Positions 35,190 to 47,720 of a stretch of 64,000 bases of DNA are shown in pieces. Under the pieces are notes generated by a model. The model was given only the letters and a program-made list of their open reading frames with translations, had not been told where the DNA came from and ran no database searches. How positions within the stretch are numbered: position 1 is the stretch's first letter; every line of letters begins with the position of its first letter. The stretch lies in assembly GCA_027257055.1 (NCBI GenBank), contig JAPVLO010000074.1, forward strand, positions 1,116,001 through 1,180,000, written 5' to 3'. A program made the translations under genes and the position numbers. The DNA comes from Cephalopachus bancanus. Its lineage: Eukaryota > Chordata > Mammalia > Primates > Tarsiidae.

Positions 35190-35480
35190 TTATGAAAACT
35201 AAGGAAAACATATTTCCTATACTTTAAATTGAAAGATCAGAGAGAAGAACAATAGGTCACAAACACTGCAAAAACTGGATGTATAAGCAAATAAATGAAC
35301 AATTAAGCATTCTTTGGGTGATAATACATCAATGTAGGTTCATCAAATGTTAACAGATATGACACTGATAGGGACATTCACACTTGCACAGCAGGGAGTA
35401 TATAGGAAATATTTGAACTTACCTCTCAATTTTTCTGTGAACCTAAAACTGCTCTAAAAAATAGTCTACTTTTAAAAAAA
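35190..35480 (+). mobile_element. Probable old L1 3' end (L1M-type)
   Basis: The final block, GGAAATATTTGAACTTACC then CAATTTTTCTGTGAACC and CTAAAACTGCTCTAAAAAA, is typical of L1M 3' ends. The segment 35192-35273 is the apparent source of the filler at 36971-37051. Confidence 0.55.
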
Positions 35481-36879
35481 TACAGTTTTTGAAGATATGG
35501 CAAAGAAACAATTACTTGAAGGGATGAGTCAACAAGCTAAATGCTGTCAGTCTCTGTCTTAGCTCTTTTATAGCTCTTCTATCCAAATATTTTTCTGCTG
35601 GAAGCCAAGTGCCTGGGACTTTGCTACTGAGAAGTGACCAGATGACTCATCTTTGCTTTTACCCCTGCACCAGGAAGGGGCAGAGAATCGACACTTAGCT
35701 TTTCCTCTTGCATTCTTATTCTAAACACACCCACAGAGGAATACCTGTGCAAAACAAACCTCAGCTTGATCACATCTGGTTTTTTGTTTGTTTGTTTGTT
35801 TGTTTGTTTTGTTTTGCTTTTTGCCTCTTTTTCAATTTTGGAAAACAACCTTATTTGATGATTTATATATAATATCAAATAGTTATGTTACTCCTATTTT
35901 AGAATATTCAATTTCAATTATTAAGAACATGCTTACATTTTGAATCTTTTATTTTGGGATAAATTTTTACCTAAGAGAGTAGAGTATCCTAGATTATGTC
36001 AGGTTATAAGTCTTGTACCAACCACCTTCAGGGTTCAGTTTGACAAAAGCTAATTTTAATTGGTAGGAGACTTTGCTCCACATACGTCTTCAGAGACTCA
36101 AGGTCCCTTCATCTCATGGTTCTTCCTTTTTCTGGGGCACTGAAATACATCAATGAATTCACTGAATACGGCCACAGACGAGGGAGAGGAGAGAATGGAG
36201 GCGGTACTTATTTGTTTCTTAACTGCCCGGGACTAGAGTTAACACACTTCACTTCCACTAACAACCCTTTGGTAATAACTGCTTACATGACCCAACTAGA
36301 TTTAATGAAGCCTGGAAAGGCTGTCTATCATGTGTCAAGAGAGAGAAGAGCACTGAATGTGGATGTGACTGTAGTGTCAGTCACAAACTATCCTTTCATC
36401 AAACAACTAAAAAATAAATAACCACACAGTACACAAATACAAACATTAGTTTCCCACAAAGAGGAATGCTAGTCACTGTCACCACAATGACAGTCATAAC
36501 AAGAGGAATATAAGGAACAATGTCACTAGAATATTTGGTGCTGAGTCACTTACAAAATAGAAGGAGAATGATTGAAATATGAATTAAGTCAAAAGAAAAG
36601 GGAAAATAATATACCTGCACACAAATAACCTTATCCTTGTTCTGTGTATGTTACAAAGAAAAGGGAAGGATGACTTTTCTTAGGTCCTGTGGTTACCTAC
36701 TATCTCTCCTAACTTATTTGTATATTATTGAGTTCATTTACCTTGCATTCCTTGATCGTTCATTAGCTTATCTTATAATTACTGTGCTAAAGTTACAGTG
36801 AATTACAATATCTTAATTACTAGAACTTTCTAAACATATTTTTTCCTTTTTCTTTTCTTTTCTTTCTTTCTTTCTTTTT
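35481..36879. other. No gene recognised; (TTTG)n at about 35779-35812
   Basis: A TTTG tetranucleotide run sits at 35779-35812. An open frame at 36116-36421 (101 codons) has no domain I recognise and is probably an old repeat. A CTTT-rich run at 36845-36880 precedes the next Alu. Confidence 0.45.
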
Positions 36880-37185
36880 TTTTTTCTTTTTTTGAGTCAG
36901 AGTCTTACTCTGTTACTCAAGAAGGCTGGAGTACAGTGGCATGATCTTGTCTCATCACAACCTCGACCTGAAAACGAATGAAAACAAATGTCCTGATACC
37001 TTAAATTGAAAGATCAGAGAGAAGAGCAATAGGTCACAAACACTGCAAACAAATTTTTAAATTTCTTTGTACCAACTGGTCTAGTTATGTTGCCTAGGTT
37101 TGAACTCCTGGGCTCAAGCAATTCTCTTTCCTCAGTCTCCCAAAGTGATGAGATTACAGATGTGAGCCACTGTGCCTGACCCTCT
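36880..37185 (-). mobile_element. Chimeric antisense Alu with foreign filler
   Basis: The right edge (GTGCCTGACC ... CTCCCAAAGTGATGAGATTACAG) and the left edge (TTGAGTCAGAGTCTTACTCTGTTAC to CAACCTCGACCTG) are old Alu. The middle, where CTGGGCTCAAG... and the linker should be, is replaced at 36971-37051 by an 80-base segment nearly identical to 35192-35273. Confidence 0.88.
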
Positions 37186-37774
37186 ATACTTCTTAATATA
37201 TTTTTTTGCATCAACATCTCAGGTTTTATAAGAATCCCCATTTAAAAATAAAGTCCTTTAAGTTTGTCTTTTGACTTAGAGAGAATTGACAATACTCTCC
37301 ATGAAATAATTTTTTGTTTATTTGTTTATTTGGGCCTAAGAGCTCCAATTGTATATTGGCATTTCTCTTCACAAACACATTTTACATATTATATTAGATT
37401 TGTTCCAAAGGCAATTGGACAATTCTTGTTTTTATGATAACATTTTAATTTTTCTTCCAGTGTTGTTTATTATCACTAGAAATGTCAGTTTAACACTGAT
37501 ATATTATACTGATACATCATAACAATACAAATTTGTCTATGTTAGTTGATATTATATTATTTAATAGTCCTGAAAGTTTTGTGTAATTTTTATTTTTACA
37601 ATGTGCATGATTAGTTGTCTAAGAATTGAAATATTGAATAGTTCTTGATGCATCTCAATTTTTTTTTTTTTTGCTTTGTTTCATGTTTTCCCAAAGACAA
37701 CTATAAAACTTTGAATATGGTTGTCATTTTGGTATGAATGACTTTGAGGAGAATGTTCTAAATGTTTTCCCAGT

Positions 37775-38165
37775 AAATGCCCACCATTCAATCAGTGGAT
37801 AATGAAAATGTGGTATATATACATTATGGAATACTATTCGATCATCAAAAAGAATGAAATATCTTTTGCAGTAACTTGAAGGGAATTGGAGAACATCATC
37901 TTAAGTAAACTAACTCAGGAACAGAAAATCAAACACTACATGTTCTCACTTATAAGTGGAAGCTAAAGCAAGGAACCACAAAGACATAAAAAATGGTATG
38001 ATGGACACTGGAGAATCAGAAGGGGAAAGAGTAGAGATCAAAAATCAACTATTGGGTACAATGTGCACAGATGGTGAAGGAGAGTACACATAAAACCCAG
38101 ATCAAAAACTATTTGTACCCCTGAAGCTATTGAACTATAATTAATTAATTAATTAAATTACAAAA
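37775..38165 (+). mobile_element. L1 3' end (older primate type)
   Basis: TGGTATATATACATTATGG, GTTCTCACTTATAAGTGG and AGCTAAAGCAAGG are the ORF2 tail and 3' UTR start of L1PB/L1MA-type elements. It ends in AATTAATTAATTAATTAAA. The subtype differs from the L1s at 3, 19, 45 and 56 kb. Confidence 0.88.
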
Positions 38166-40329
38166 ATGAAAACCAAATTGATAGAATGAAAAAAATCATA
38201 AAGGCAATTTTTAATTGAACTGTATATGTGTGTATACATATCTGCAGATTAATTTACATATCAAACAGAAATATTTCTGGACCATTATATTGATAAAATA
38301 AGTATATAAGAGAGTTATGTCTTTACATTTTATATTCTGGAAATTTTTAGTTAGCAACATTTATAAAGAAAAAAATCAGGGATGTTGGCATGAAGTTCTT
38401 TATTTTAAAAATTAAACTTTATGCAATAAAATATTTTCATGGATGTTGACATCGCTTTGTCTTTCAAGATAACTTTCAGGATAACTTTCTATTGTTTTCT
38501 GATTTCTATTATTTTCTGTGAAAAATCAATCATCTGTATCATTGCTCCTGTGCATTCAATGTGTCATTTTCTATATTGCTGCTTTAAGATATTTTTTCTT
38601 TATCATTGGTTTTTCAGACATTTTACAATTGTAAAAGAGTAAATGTAAAGCAAAGATATAAAAATGTTAAATGTGTTTATAAAAAATAGCAAAATTGCAA
38701 AATTCATGAGAAAAACAGAACTGAATTTAAAAATATACAAACCCACAGTTATAGTTGAAGATCCAATATGACTTTCTCAGTCATTGATGAAGTAAAAAAG
38801 AAAATCAGTAAAACTAAAAAGACAATGATATTAAACAATTTGACTTAGCTGATATTCATAAAGCACTGTACAACATTACAAGTAATACCTTATTTTCAAA
38901 TATACACGATATTTTCACTAAGATATTCCATATCCTGACTCAGAGAATGTCAGTAATTTAAAAGGATTGAGATAATGTGGAATATTTTCTTAGACATTTA
39001 AGCATTGTTTTTACTGCATCACAAAAATTATGATGTATTGTTTTCTAATTAGTTAAAAATACATTATAATTTTTCTTTATAAATATTCCCATTGCTTCAC
39101 CTCTACCTACTAAAATATCATTCAGTTCTTATAACTCAGCTTGTATTATTATATACTATCTTCTTTATATGCTTTCTGAGTATTTCTTCTTGTGTTTCCT
39201 TTGGTATTTCCACTAAAACTAGTTCAAACATAAATTGATTATTATTGCCTCCAAATGTGTCCCCGTACTTTATTCCCTATAACATGAAAAAAGAAAAAAA
39301 TTCTAAGTTTCTTTTGTCTATATTAACCTTCTTCATTAATCTTGTTAATCAAATCTTGTAGTTTTTCAATTCTTATTACTTTTTAAATTCTTAATATTTT
39401 CCCCTGATGCAACAGAGGTTCTCAACCTTTCTGTTCAGTGTCTATAGTGCCCTTTAAATGAGTTCTCTGATGAAGTTTCAGTCTACTCACAAGTCATTCC
39501 ACCCTTTTACATAAATCCAATGTGTGTTCTTTTACAAAGTAAATCTGAGAATAGTCCTATGTTTGAAATCTTTCTATGACTTTGTTTGATCTTGCATAAA
39601 AACAAATATTTTTATTATAAGTTAGAAGGGCCCTATATTTACTAAACTCTACCCACTGGTTTCTACTCATTCCAGTTTAGAATATAGAAAGAGGCACTGA
39701 AGAAGGTTCCTGAAGTTTGTTTGGAAAGCTTTTGATGAATAGTCAACTCCATCCTTAATTTGTCCCATACTCAGAGGAGATATTCCCAAACCTCGATTCC
39801 TTCTGTTCCCACAGAAAAAAAGAACTTCAATACTTAACCTTAGGAAATTCAGCAACCTTTGGAAAATATAAATCTCCATTATAGTATCCCTTCAAAAGAT
39901 GTATTTAGTTTACATTGTGGAAACATCGCCTTGAATCCTCAGGTAGGGCCATTAGTCCAGAGTTGAGTTTCCAAATGAGCACTGGATTGAAGTAAACCTT
40001 TTAGTCATGTGATATACATATGCACAAATATGTTATATTCCTCCTTTGTTTTTGTTCTCCTTTTCTTCCACTCTTGTATTTCCTTCTACATTTTCCAGCA
40101 TATCAGTCACTTTTCTATGGCAATATTTTCCTATCACAATTAAGCAATCTTGTAGATTCAACTTTTGCTTCTTTAGTAATCTGTTTAAGCTAGCCTTACA
40201 AACTACCCTAGATAATTTTCTTTTCTTTTCTATAAGAATGCTTGCATATACCTATAAAATTTTAATTATGCTGTTCTCTTTTGTATAAATTACATTTCTC
40301 CCTTTCTTCTCCAGTGATCTAACATTTAA
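38166..40329. other. AT-rich intergenic DNA, no gene recognised
   Basis: No clear repeat or gene. A short CAGAGGTTCTCAACC motif near 39412 hints at a hAT relic but is too weak to call. Confidence 0.45.
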
Positions 40330-40530
40330 CCTTCTAGGCATATCTCAACAGCCATGTTCTCTCTGAAGCCTTCTCCGGCTCCACTGGCTACAGTCAAGTG
40401 TATATTTCTCTTAAATTTCTTATCATATTGGGCATGCTTTTTTCTTGTAATAATATCTCTTATTGTGTACTGTGATTCTTAGATTTCAAGTCAGTTTTTT
40501 CATTACTCCACTGAGTTTCTTAAAGGTAAA
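40330..40530 (+). mobile_element. L2 LINE 3' relic
   Basis: ATATCTCAACAGCCATG, CTCTGAAGCCTTCTCC and a following pyrimidine-rich stretch parallel the L2 consensus (TCACCTCCTCAGAGAGGCC). Old and diverged. Confidence 0.55.
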
Positions 40531-40889
40531 TCTTTACAGTACTGATTAGTAGTTAATACTAAGTAAAGAATGTTGTCACTGACTCGGCTAGAGAGATGTT
40601 AGTCAAATACATTATATTACATATATTACCTATAAATATTAATTTATAATCTTCTAAGGAAATCTGCCTTCATTCTAGGATTTAAAAACAGAGAGAAAAT
40701 GACTTTGTTTTCTTGAACATATAGTTGCAAAATTCTTACCATTTTCCTTAAAATATGTAAAAGAGTAATATATCATGCTTGGCTCAATGTTCATTACTAT
40801 TATAAAATATAATATCCGCACAGCCTTTGATGCAACAAGGAATGTGCGAAATTATTACACAATTTAAAATAAATATAATATATATATTA
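40531..40889. other. No gene recognised
   Basis: AT-rich; nothing nameable. Confidence 0.4.
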
Positions 40890-41075
40890 GTGTGCAGATT
40901 ATAAAGTATTCCCATGAGCATGACTTCACTTAATAATGCTAAATCTTTTGGAAGTGCTATTCTTACTCCCATTTTAAAGATATAACAGATAAGGATAATG
41001 CTGGTAGACAATGTTAACTGTCCAAAAATCACTCAGCTATTATATAATAGATTCAAAACGAATTTTCCTCTTTTT
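40890..41075 (+). mobile_element. Possible MIR relic
   Basis: ATTCTTACTCCCATTTTAAAG, GATAAGGATAATGC and CTGTCCAAAAATCACTCAGC are in MIR order (CCCATTTTACAGATGAGG, then TGCCCAAGGTCACACAGC). Confidence 0.6.
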
Positions 41076-42075
41076 TCATTGTGCAATACTCTATTCTTAT
41101 GATGTATTAGAATAATTTCTAAAACTATAGTAGTTTTTCTTGTAACTCAGCGGGAATATTATTAACTGCAATATTCTTGGAGTTCAAAATTCATTAAAAC
41201 ATGATATTTAAAACATATTAAAAAGTTAATAACCCATATGTAAATTTACATGTCTGATTTAAAAGTAGTAACTATATAATATCAGCATTTAATGATAAAA
41301 TATAACAAATATATTTATTTAAAATATATCTGTGGTATGAAATACATAGTAAAAATCACTTATATTAAAAATTCACTTAATATTCTATAAAAATATATGC
41401 TGCATTTATTTTCAAATGGCCCTAAAACATATTTACCTTTACACTGTTTTCAATTTAATTATTTTATATTAATTAAAACTGAATAGAAATCTCCATTTAT
41501 GGATGTTAATTTATCAAATTTATTTATGTTTTTTAGGAGACAAAAGTAATTTTTAAAAAGCCGTGCCTAAGGAACAGCAAAGTACAATGATCTTTGTTTG
41601 CTTTTTTCCCAATATTATAACTGTAACAAGTAGTTATGATTTATTATTTACAGTAACTTCATGCTACAATAGAGGGACATTTTGCAAAGGCATCAAGGTC
41701 TGTGTGAATATTTGATATCTTAGAGACCTGGTCTGAAACCTTTTTGGTGGAAAATTCATTAGCAGTTGCTAAGCAACTGAGGTGTTTGGATGTTTTGAGA
41801 ATTGCTAGACATGTTTTCAGTGGAAAATACTGCCAAAAGGAGGAAAAGTGTGGGATTTGTCAATAAAATTTGAAAAAAATTAATTGTTCCTTACTAGTAT
41901 AATATTGTATTTAGAAGACAATTATGAAGGAATATTTTTAAGACAGAATTCACCTTTAAAAAAATAACAAAAGAAGACTGTAACTGTAAATTTAAATAAG
42001 AAGTACTTATCTGATTTTAAGCTGCTAGACTCTACAAATATCAGACACTGTTTTTATTACAAATAATGTATATAT
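41076..42075. other. No gene recognised
   Basis: Very AT-rich intergenic DNA. Confidence 0.45.
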
Positions 42076-42212
42076 ATGTTTTGATTTATTGTAGAGATGA
42101 GGTCTCACCTGGCTGCCCAGGCTGGTCTAGAACTCGCAGACTCAGGCAACTCTCTCACCTCAGCCTCCCAAAGTACTGGGATTATAGGCATGAGCCACTG
42201 TACCTGGTCAGA
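42076..42212 (-). mobile_element. Alu left-arm fragment, antisense
   Basis: It covers only the left monomer, from TGATTTATTGTAGAGATGAGG to CATGAGCCACTG. The right arm and A tail are missing, so this is a truncated copy. It shares the GATTTATTGTAGAG linker of the lineage-specific Alus. Confidence 0.88.
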
Positions 42213-43019
42213 AATAATATTTTAAAATTAAAAATACAATTGGAAATATTTTATGACTTAGACAGCTGATGACAGTCATTTCATATATAATTAATGGCCA
42301 ACCAAGGGGGAATTTTATCAGTAGATATCATATAAAAAGGAACCTTACTGACAGGACATAACAAATATCATTTAAAAAATAATATATCATTTAAAAATAA
42401 ATTAATTGTTGTAGAAACTACCATGAAAGAATAGGACTATAGAATTAAGATGACTCTCAATTTGGGAAAAATGTCAAATAAATATAATTTGTAAAAATAA
42501 TTATTTTACTTATGTAATAGTGCTAATTAAAAATAGTTACTAACTTAAAGTGTGGCTTGTCAGGAAATAGTGTTCCTATTATGAAAAGTCAGATAAAAAT
42601 TCATGCCACATAAAAACTTAAGAATTGTATATTCATTTAAATTTAATGGCAAATATTAGGAAAAAAATGGTTTTATAGCCAATCATCACTCTGATGTATT
42701 ATTAATGACTGCAGTTGACAAATTTTCCAGAAGGTCGTCTAACACAAATTTATTACTGGTAAAACAATGCAAAGATTTTGAAAATATGTTTCAGAAATTT
42801 GTCAATTCCAGCATACCCCCAAAAACAAATGCCTTATTTTTCTTTTGTTAATTCAACGTAAAGGATTAACCAGTACAGTAATATCTTATTGAGATGACAA
42901 CAATACATTTATCTTTCTCACGTTGCTAACCTTTATTAAAACTAAACATAAAAAGTGAGATTTGTTCATATGTCACAATCTCCAAAAGTGTTGGATTAAA
43001 ATCGAACTACCATGTGTGA
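42213..43019. other. No gene recognised
   Basis: AT-rich intergenic DNA. Confidence 0.45.
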
Positions 43020-43185
43020 GTCAAACTTTTTTTTAATTTTTAATTTTAAAGATGGGGAATACAATTCAGGGTTAGGTATACAAATGTTCATTACCTTTGT
43101 TGATGAAGTGTACTTCCCCTGCTCCAATGGCAGTTTCCCACTAATGCTAATCCTGCCCCACCTCCTCCCCTGGAAGTTTCATACA
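43020..43185 (-). mobile_element. L1 3' UTR fragment, antisense
   Basis: Nearly parallel to 44630-44810 (TTTTTAATTTTAAAGATGG, CAATTCAGGGTTAGG, ACAAATGTTCATTA, TGATGAAGTGTACTTCC). This is the reversed 3' UTR of the same L1 group, truncated to about 165 bp. Confidence 0.8.
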
Positions 43186-43934
43186 AATTTCCATTGCAGA
43201 GAGACATTGACTTGCAGAGATTTTCTGAGATTATTATTTTTTCCTCTTAGTACTAGGTGATTTTAAATATTTAGTGTTATTAGATGACCTTCTAAAAATG
43301 TATGACGTAATTTAAATAAGCATAGAATATTGAAAAACACACAGGTTAAATGAGTAGCTCAAGTCTTACAGTTAATAACAGAGAGTAGGTTCAGGGGTTA
43401 TCCAGTGTTTTGAAAATGTGATACAAATATTATCTTTTTATTGTTTGAAAGTGAAAGTCATGGCTTGATTCCAGTCTTTGATCAACAAATAAACAAAACA
43501 TGATATTTAAAAGGAACCCATGAAATTATAAAATTGTCCCATGACATTTTATATCTATTTATTGCATATAATTATTGTCATTTTCACTAATACTGTAAAT
43601 GCAGGGAGCATTAACATAAAAATGAATGGTTCTCCTGTTTATTTAACATAATAAAAGCTGCCAAAGGCCTAATATCTCAATGTATATTTCAAGACTAAAT
43701 AAGAACACATAAATCTCACAGAGAATATAAATATCAGAGACAGAGAAAATAAATAACTTAAAATTAACTGTTAGGAGAAAAAAATATCAATACCTAGCAC
43801 AACCATTGCTTGATTTCTCACTGCAAACTTTTGCAGAATGTTCATAGAAGTCAAGATATCCTGAACAAAAGAAAAAAAGACCAGAGGCCATACTATGTAA
43901 CTACAATCATCTTCAGAAATAGAACATTTACTCT
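43186..43934. other. No gene recognised
   Basis: AT-rich; no repeat named. Confidence 0.4.
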
Positions 43935-44370
43935 GTATGAATAAACTGGAATTTTTGTCTGTTTAGGAGTATGCTGGTTGTGGGTTTCTCATAGATGGCT
44001 TTTACTGTTTTGAGGTATGTTTCATGTATGCCTAGATGTTCAAGGGTTTTTATCAAGAAGGGGTGCTGGGTTTTATCAAAAACTTTTTCTGCATCTAATG
44101 ATATAATCATGTGGTTTTTGTTTTGACGTCTGTTGATGTATTAAATGACATTTATGGTCTTCTGAATGTTGAACCAGCCTTGCATCCTGGGGATGAAGCC
44201 TACTTGGTCATGAGTCATGACGGAAGATTTTTCAGATGTGTTGAATCCAGTTTGCTAGGATCTTGTTAAGAATTTTTGCATCTGTGTTCATCAAAGATAT
44301 TGGGTATCAATGTGAAGTTAGCTTCATAAAATGATTTGGGGAAAGTTCAATCTTTCTCAATTGCAGATGA
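43935..44370 (-). mobile_element. L1 ORF2 reverse-transcriptase fragment, antisense
   Basis: The minus-strand translation includes FYEANFTLIP, then [18 protein letters not shown] and [20 protein letters not shown], the central palm region of L1 reverse transcriptase. It has no 3' UTR or A tail, and in L1 order it belongs upstream of the 44.6-46.5 kb element but lies beyond its 3' end. It is therefore a separate piece. Confidence 0.85.
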
Positions 44371-44625
44371 GTATATTCTTGAGTAAAGAACCTAGTACTG
44401 CCAATCTACAAAATGCAGCTATATAAGCAATCGTTATCTGCATAAAGCTACTATGAGAAGAAAATATAAAAAGAAGATGAAAAACATTACCCTCTAAAAG
44501 TACCTTTTTCTCCTTACAAAAATAAAAATTAAAAAACAAGAACTACAACACAATGTAAAAACCTTAATTAAATATACTAACCAATTAGTTGAAGGTGTGA
44601 AAAAAACCTTAAATCAGACATTTTC

Positions 44626-46385
44626 TTTGTTTTAATTTTTAATTTTGAATATGTGGAGCACAATTCAGGGTTAGGTGTACAAATGTTCATTATGCTGGTA
44701 TCTTTGTTGATGAAGTGTGCCCGTCCATACCCCGCTGGCAGTTTCCTACTACTGCTAATACTGCCCCCACCCTCCCCTGGCAGTTTCCCAGTACTGCCAA
44801 TCCCTTTCTTATAGTATTACAATAGATATTCAAGGTCCACTTATGAGTGAGAACACGTAATACATGATTCTTTGTTTCTGTGATAGATCACCCAGTATTA
44901 TAGCCTTCAAGTCCATCCAAGTTGTTGCACAGTTCGTAATTTTGTCCTCCTTTGTGGCTACATAAAATTCCATTGTGTATATGTACCACATTTTTTTAAA
45001 TTCAGTCCTCTTTCCATGAGCAGCATTGTTAGTTCCATGTTTTTGCAACTGTGAATAATGCTGCAATAAACATGCGTGTGCAGGTATCTTTTCCATACAG
45101 TGATTTGAGCTCCTCTGGGTATATTCCCGTAGGGGGATTGTGGGGTTGTATGGGAGGTCCATTTTTAGATCTTTCAGGAATCACCATGCTGTTTTCACAG
45201 AGGCTGTACTAGTTTACACTCTCTCCAACAGTGTAGAAGTGTTCCCTTTTCACTGCATTCTTTCCAGCATCTGTTATTTTTTGTTACCGATAATGGCCAT
45301 CCTGACTGGCGTTAGATGGTATCTCAGTGTGGTTTTAATTTGCATTTCTTTGATGACTAGTGAGGCTGAGCATTTTTTCATTTACCTGTTGGCTGCTCAT
45401 ATATCTTCTTTTGAGAAATGTCTATTCATGTCTTTTGCCAATTTTGTAATAGGGCTATTTGTTTTTTTCTTTTTAGCACCTTTGAGCTCCTTGTAGATCC
45501 TAGATATTAGGCTTTTGTCATCTATAGAGTTGGCAAATATTTTTTTCCCAGTCTGTGGGTTGTCACCCCACTCTCTTAATGATTTCTTTGGCTTTGCAGA
45601 AGCTTGTAAGTTTGATGATTTCACTTGTCTATCTTATCTCTTAGTGCATGGGCACTTGGGGGTTTTGATCAGGAATTGGTTGCCAGTTCCAATTTCCATA
45701 AGGGTGTCTCTTGCATTTTCCAAGGTTCTTATAGTTTATGGCTTTACATTTAGGTCTTTGATCCACTAGAGTTGATTTTTGTGTATGGGTGATAGGGGTC
45801 TTGTTTTAATCTTCTGCATGTGGTCAGCCAGTTTTCCCAGCACCATTTACTGAATAGGTTCTCCTCTCCCCAGTGGATGTTGGTGGAGGCTTTGTCGAAG
45901 ATGAGTTGGTTGAGAAGTTGAGGTTTTGCTTCTAGAATCCCTATTCTGTTCCATTGGCCTAAATGCCTGTTCTTATACCAATACCAAACTTTTTTTATTA
46001 TTGTAGTTTTATAATAAAGCTTAAAGTCTTAAAGCATGAGGCCTCCCACTTAGTTTTTTTATTTTTGTTTGTTTGTTTGCTGAGGATTGTTTTGGCTATT
46101 CATGGTCTTTTATGTTTCCATTTGAATTCCTGTATTGTCATTTCCAGGTCTGAGAAGAATGCTGATAGTAATTTAATGGGTATTGCATTAAATCTATAGA
46201 TTGCCTTGGGTAGGATGGGCATCTTAACAATGCTGATTCTTCCAATCCATGAGCATGGAATATTTTTCCATATGTTTGTGTCATCTTTGATTTCTTTGAG
46301 CACTGTTTTGTAGTTTTTGTTGTAAAGATCTTTGACTTCTCTGGCTAGGAAGATGCCATGATATTTCATATTGTTTTGTGTGTGT

Positions 46386-46418
<33 letters not shown>

Positions 46419-46534
46419 GCTATTGTGAATGAGATTGTGCTTTCTATTTGGGTTTCTGTTTATTTTTGGTGTATAAGAATGAGACTGACTTTTGCACATT
46501 TATTTTATACCCTGAGACTTTTCCAAAGTCCTTT
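44626..46534 (-). mobile_element. 5'-truncated L1, antisense
   Basis: On the minus strand it runs from GYKINVQKSVSFLYT-like ORF2 sequence (near 46510) through the ORF2 C-terminus, ending LSQKQRIMYYVFSLISGP, to the 3' UTR at 44640-44830. Duplications AATCAGACATTTTC at 44612-44625 and 46535-46548 are perfect. A TG microsatellite (46376-46418) sits inside it. Frames are broken. Confidence 0.93.
46376..46418. repeat. (TG)n microsatellite within L1
   Basis: About 20 TG units with one TA interruption. Confidence 0.97.
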
Positions 46535-46548
46535 AATCAGACATTTTC

Positions 46549-46989
46549 AAATTGAGAATAGAAATGTAAAATAAGAAAGAAAAATGAAAAGAAAATTAAA
46601 CGAATTAGTTAACTGAAAGGAAGAAAAGACAAAATACAATTTAAAAATGAAGACAATTTACAAGATCTTCAAGGGAGAGCAAAATTAGCTACATTTTGAA
46701 TAAGGGACAATCAAGAAAGTCAGAAAGAAAAAACAGAAAGCAAGGAGATGAGAATGAAGAAGACAAAAATCAAAATACATGAAATGTAAATGGTTAAAAT
46801 GAAAGTCAAATAAAAGGATACACCAAACTCTAAATGGGGTACTCAAAAAGTGATGCAAACTCTACTATTACTTGTAATTCTATTTAACTAGAACTTTTGA
46901 AAATAAAAAGTACCTGAATCTACATATTAGAAAGACTACTAGAAACAATTCTGCGGACTATCTGGACTATTTTATGCAGATGTTTATGC
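46549..46989. other. No gene recognised
   Basis: Purine-rich AT DNA (AAAG-like) without a nameable repeat. Confidence 0.4.
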
Positions 46990-47720
46990 AGCATACTGAT
47001 GCGGATATTTCAGGTCACCCTGGGCTTCGAGAGTGTCAGCTCAATGGGTCGGCCAGCCAAACCTCAGAGAAGGTTGTCAAGGGGCTAAACCTCGCCCCAG
47101 AAGTGTCAGCTCTAATGGACTGGCAAGTCAAGCCCTGAGACTGTTGTGACTCAGTGGGCTGGCAAGCCTAGTCGCTGGAGTGTTGGTTCTAATAGAATGG
47201 CAAGCCAAGCCCTGAGTGTTGCTGGTTTGGTGGGCTGGCAAGTCTAGTCCCTGACGTGTCTCAGCTTTGGAGTTTCGCCTTCTTCAGGCAGTGCTCCTGG
47301 TTCAGCTGGCTCTGACGATCTTCTGCAGCTCTTCAGGGTCAAGGTTCTTGTCTCATGCCCAGGAAAGATGGGGGACACGGCCAGCCAGAAAGTGGGTAAG
47401 CAGGATTTATTTAAAGGACAGAGAAGCTCTCAGTGGGAGAGGACCCGAAGGGGTTGCCCATCTGGGGCCGAAAGCCTGGTACTTCTATAGCCCTAAGTCC
47501 AAGCCGATTTGCTAGCACTAGCTGTGAGCTGTAGCTGTTCTGATTGGTCAGTTTAAGGTAGGCACCTAATGGTGAGCTGACTGGTTGCTTTCCAATCCCA
47601 GCGGTGAGTACCTGAATTCTAGTTTAGAGAGTTTTGCAGAGAACTTGTTTACCAATGTTGAGCCTGAGAGGCTTGCTGGGAATTCGCTACATTATTACCA
47701 GAGTAGTATTCCAGCACCCC
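46990..47720 (-). mobile_element. Class I ERV LTR, antisense, with internal repeats
   Basis: On the minus strand: CCAAT boxes (GACCAATCAGAAC near 47545 and GATTGG near 47595), a GGGTCCTCTCCCACTGAG block, then TTTAAATAAATCCTGC (47400-47415) with the AATAAA signal, then R/U5. Downstream in the same direction lie about six degenerate 36-41-bp repeats (47030-47262). Boundaries and subfamily are not certain. Confidence 0.7.
47030..47262. repeat. Degenerate tandem repeats of about 38 bp in the LTR
   Basis: Successive units share GGCTGGCAAGCC followed by AAGCCCTGAG or TAGTCCCTGA and begin GTGTCAGCTC or GTTG. Units differ at many sites, so the array is old. Confidence 0.8.

Noticed and set aside
36116..36421. 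101-codon open frame as a possible gene
   Set aside because: No recognisable domain, and surrounding text resembles old repeat debris.
39410..39470. MER5-type hAT relic
   Set aside because: Only a short CAGAGGTTCTCAACC-like match; no second end.
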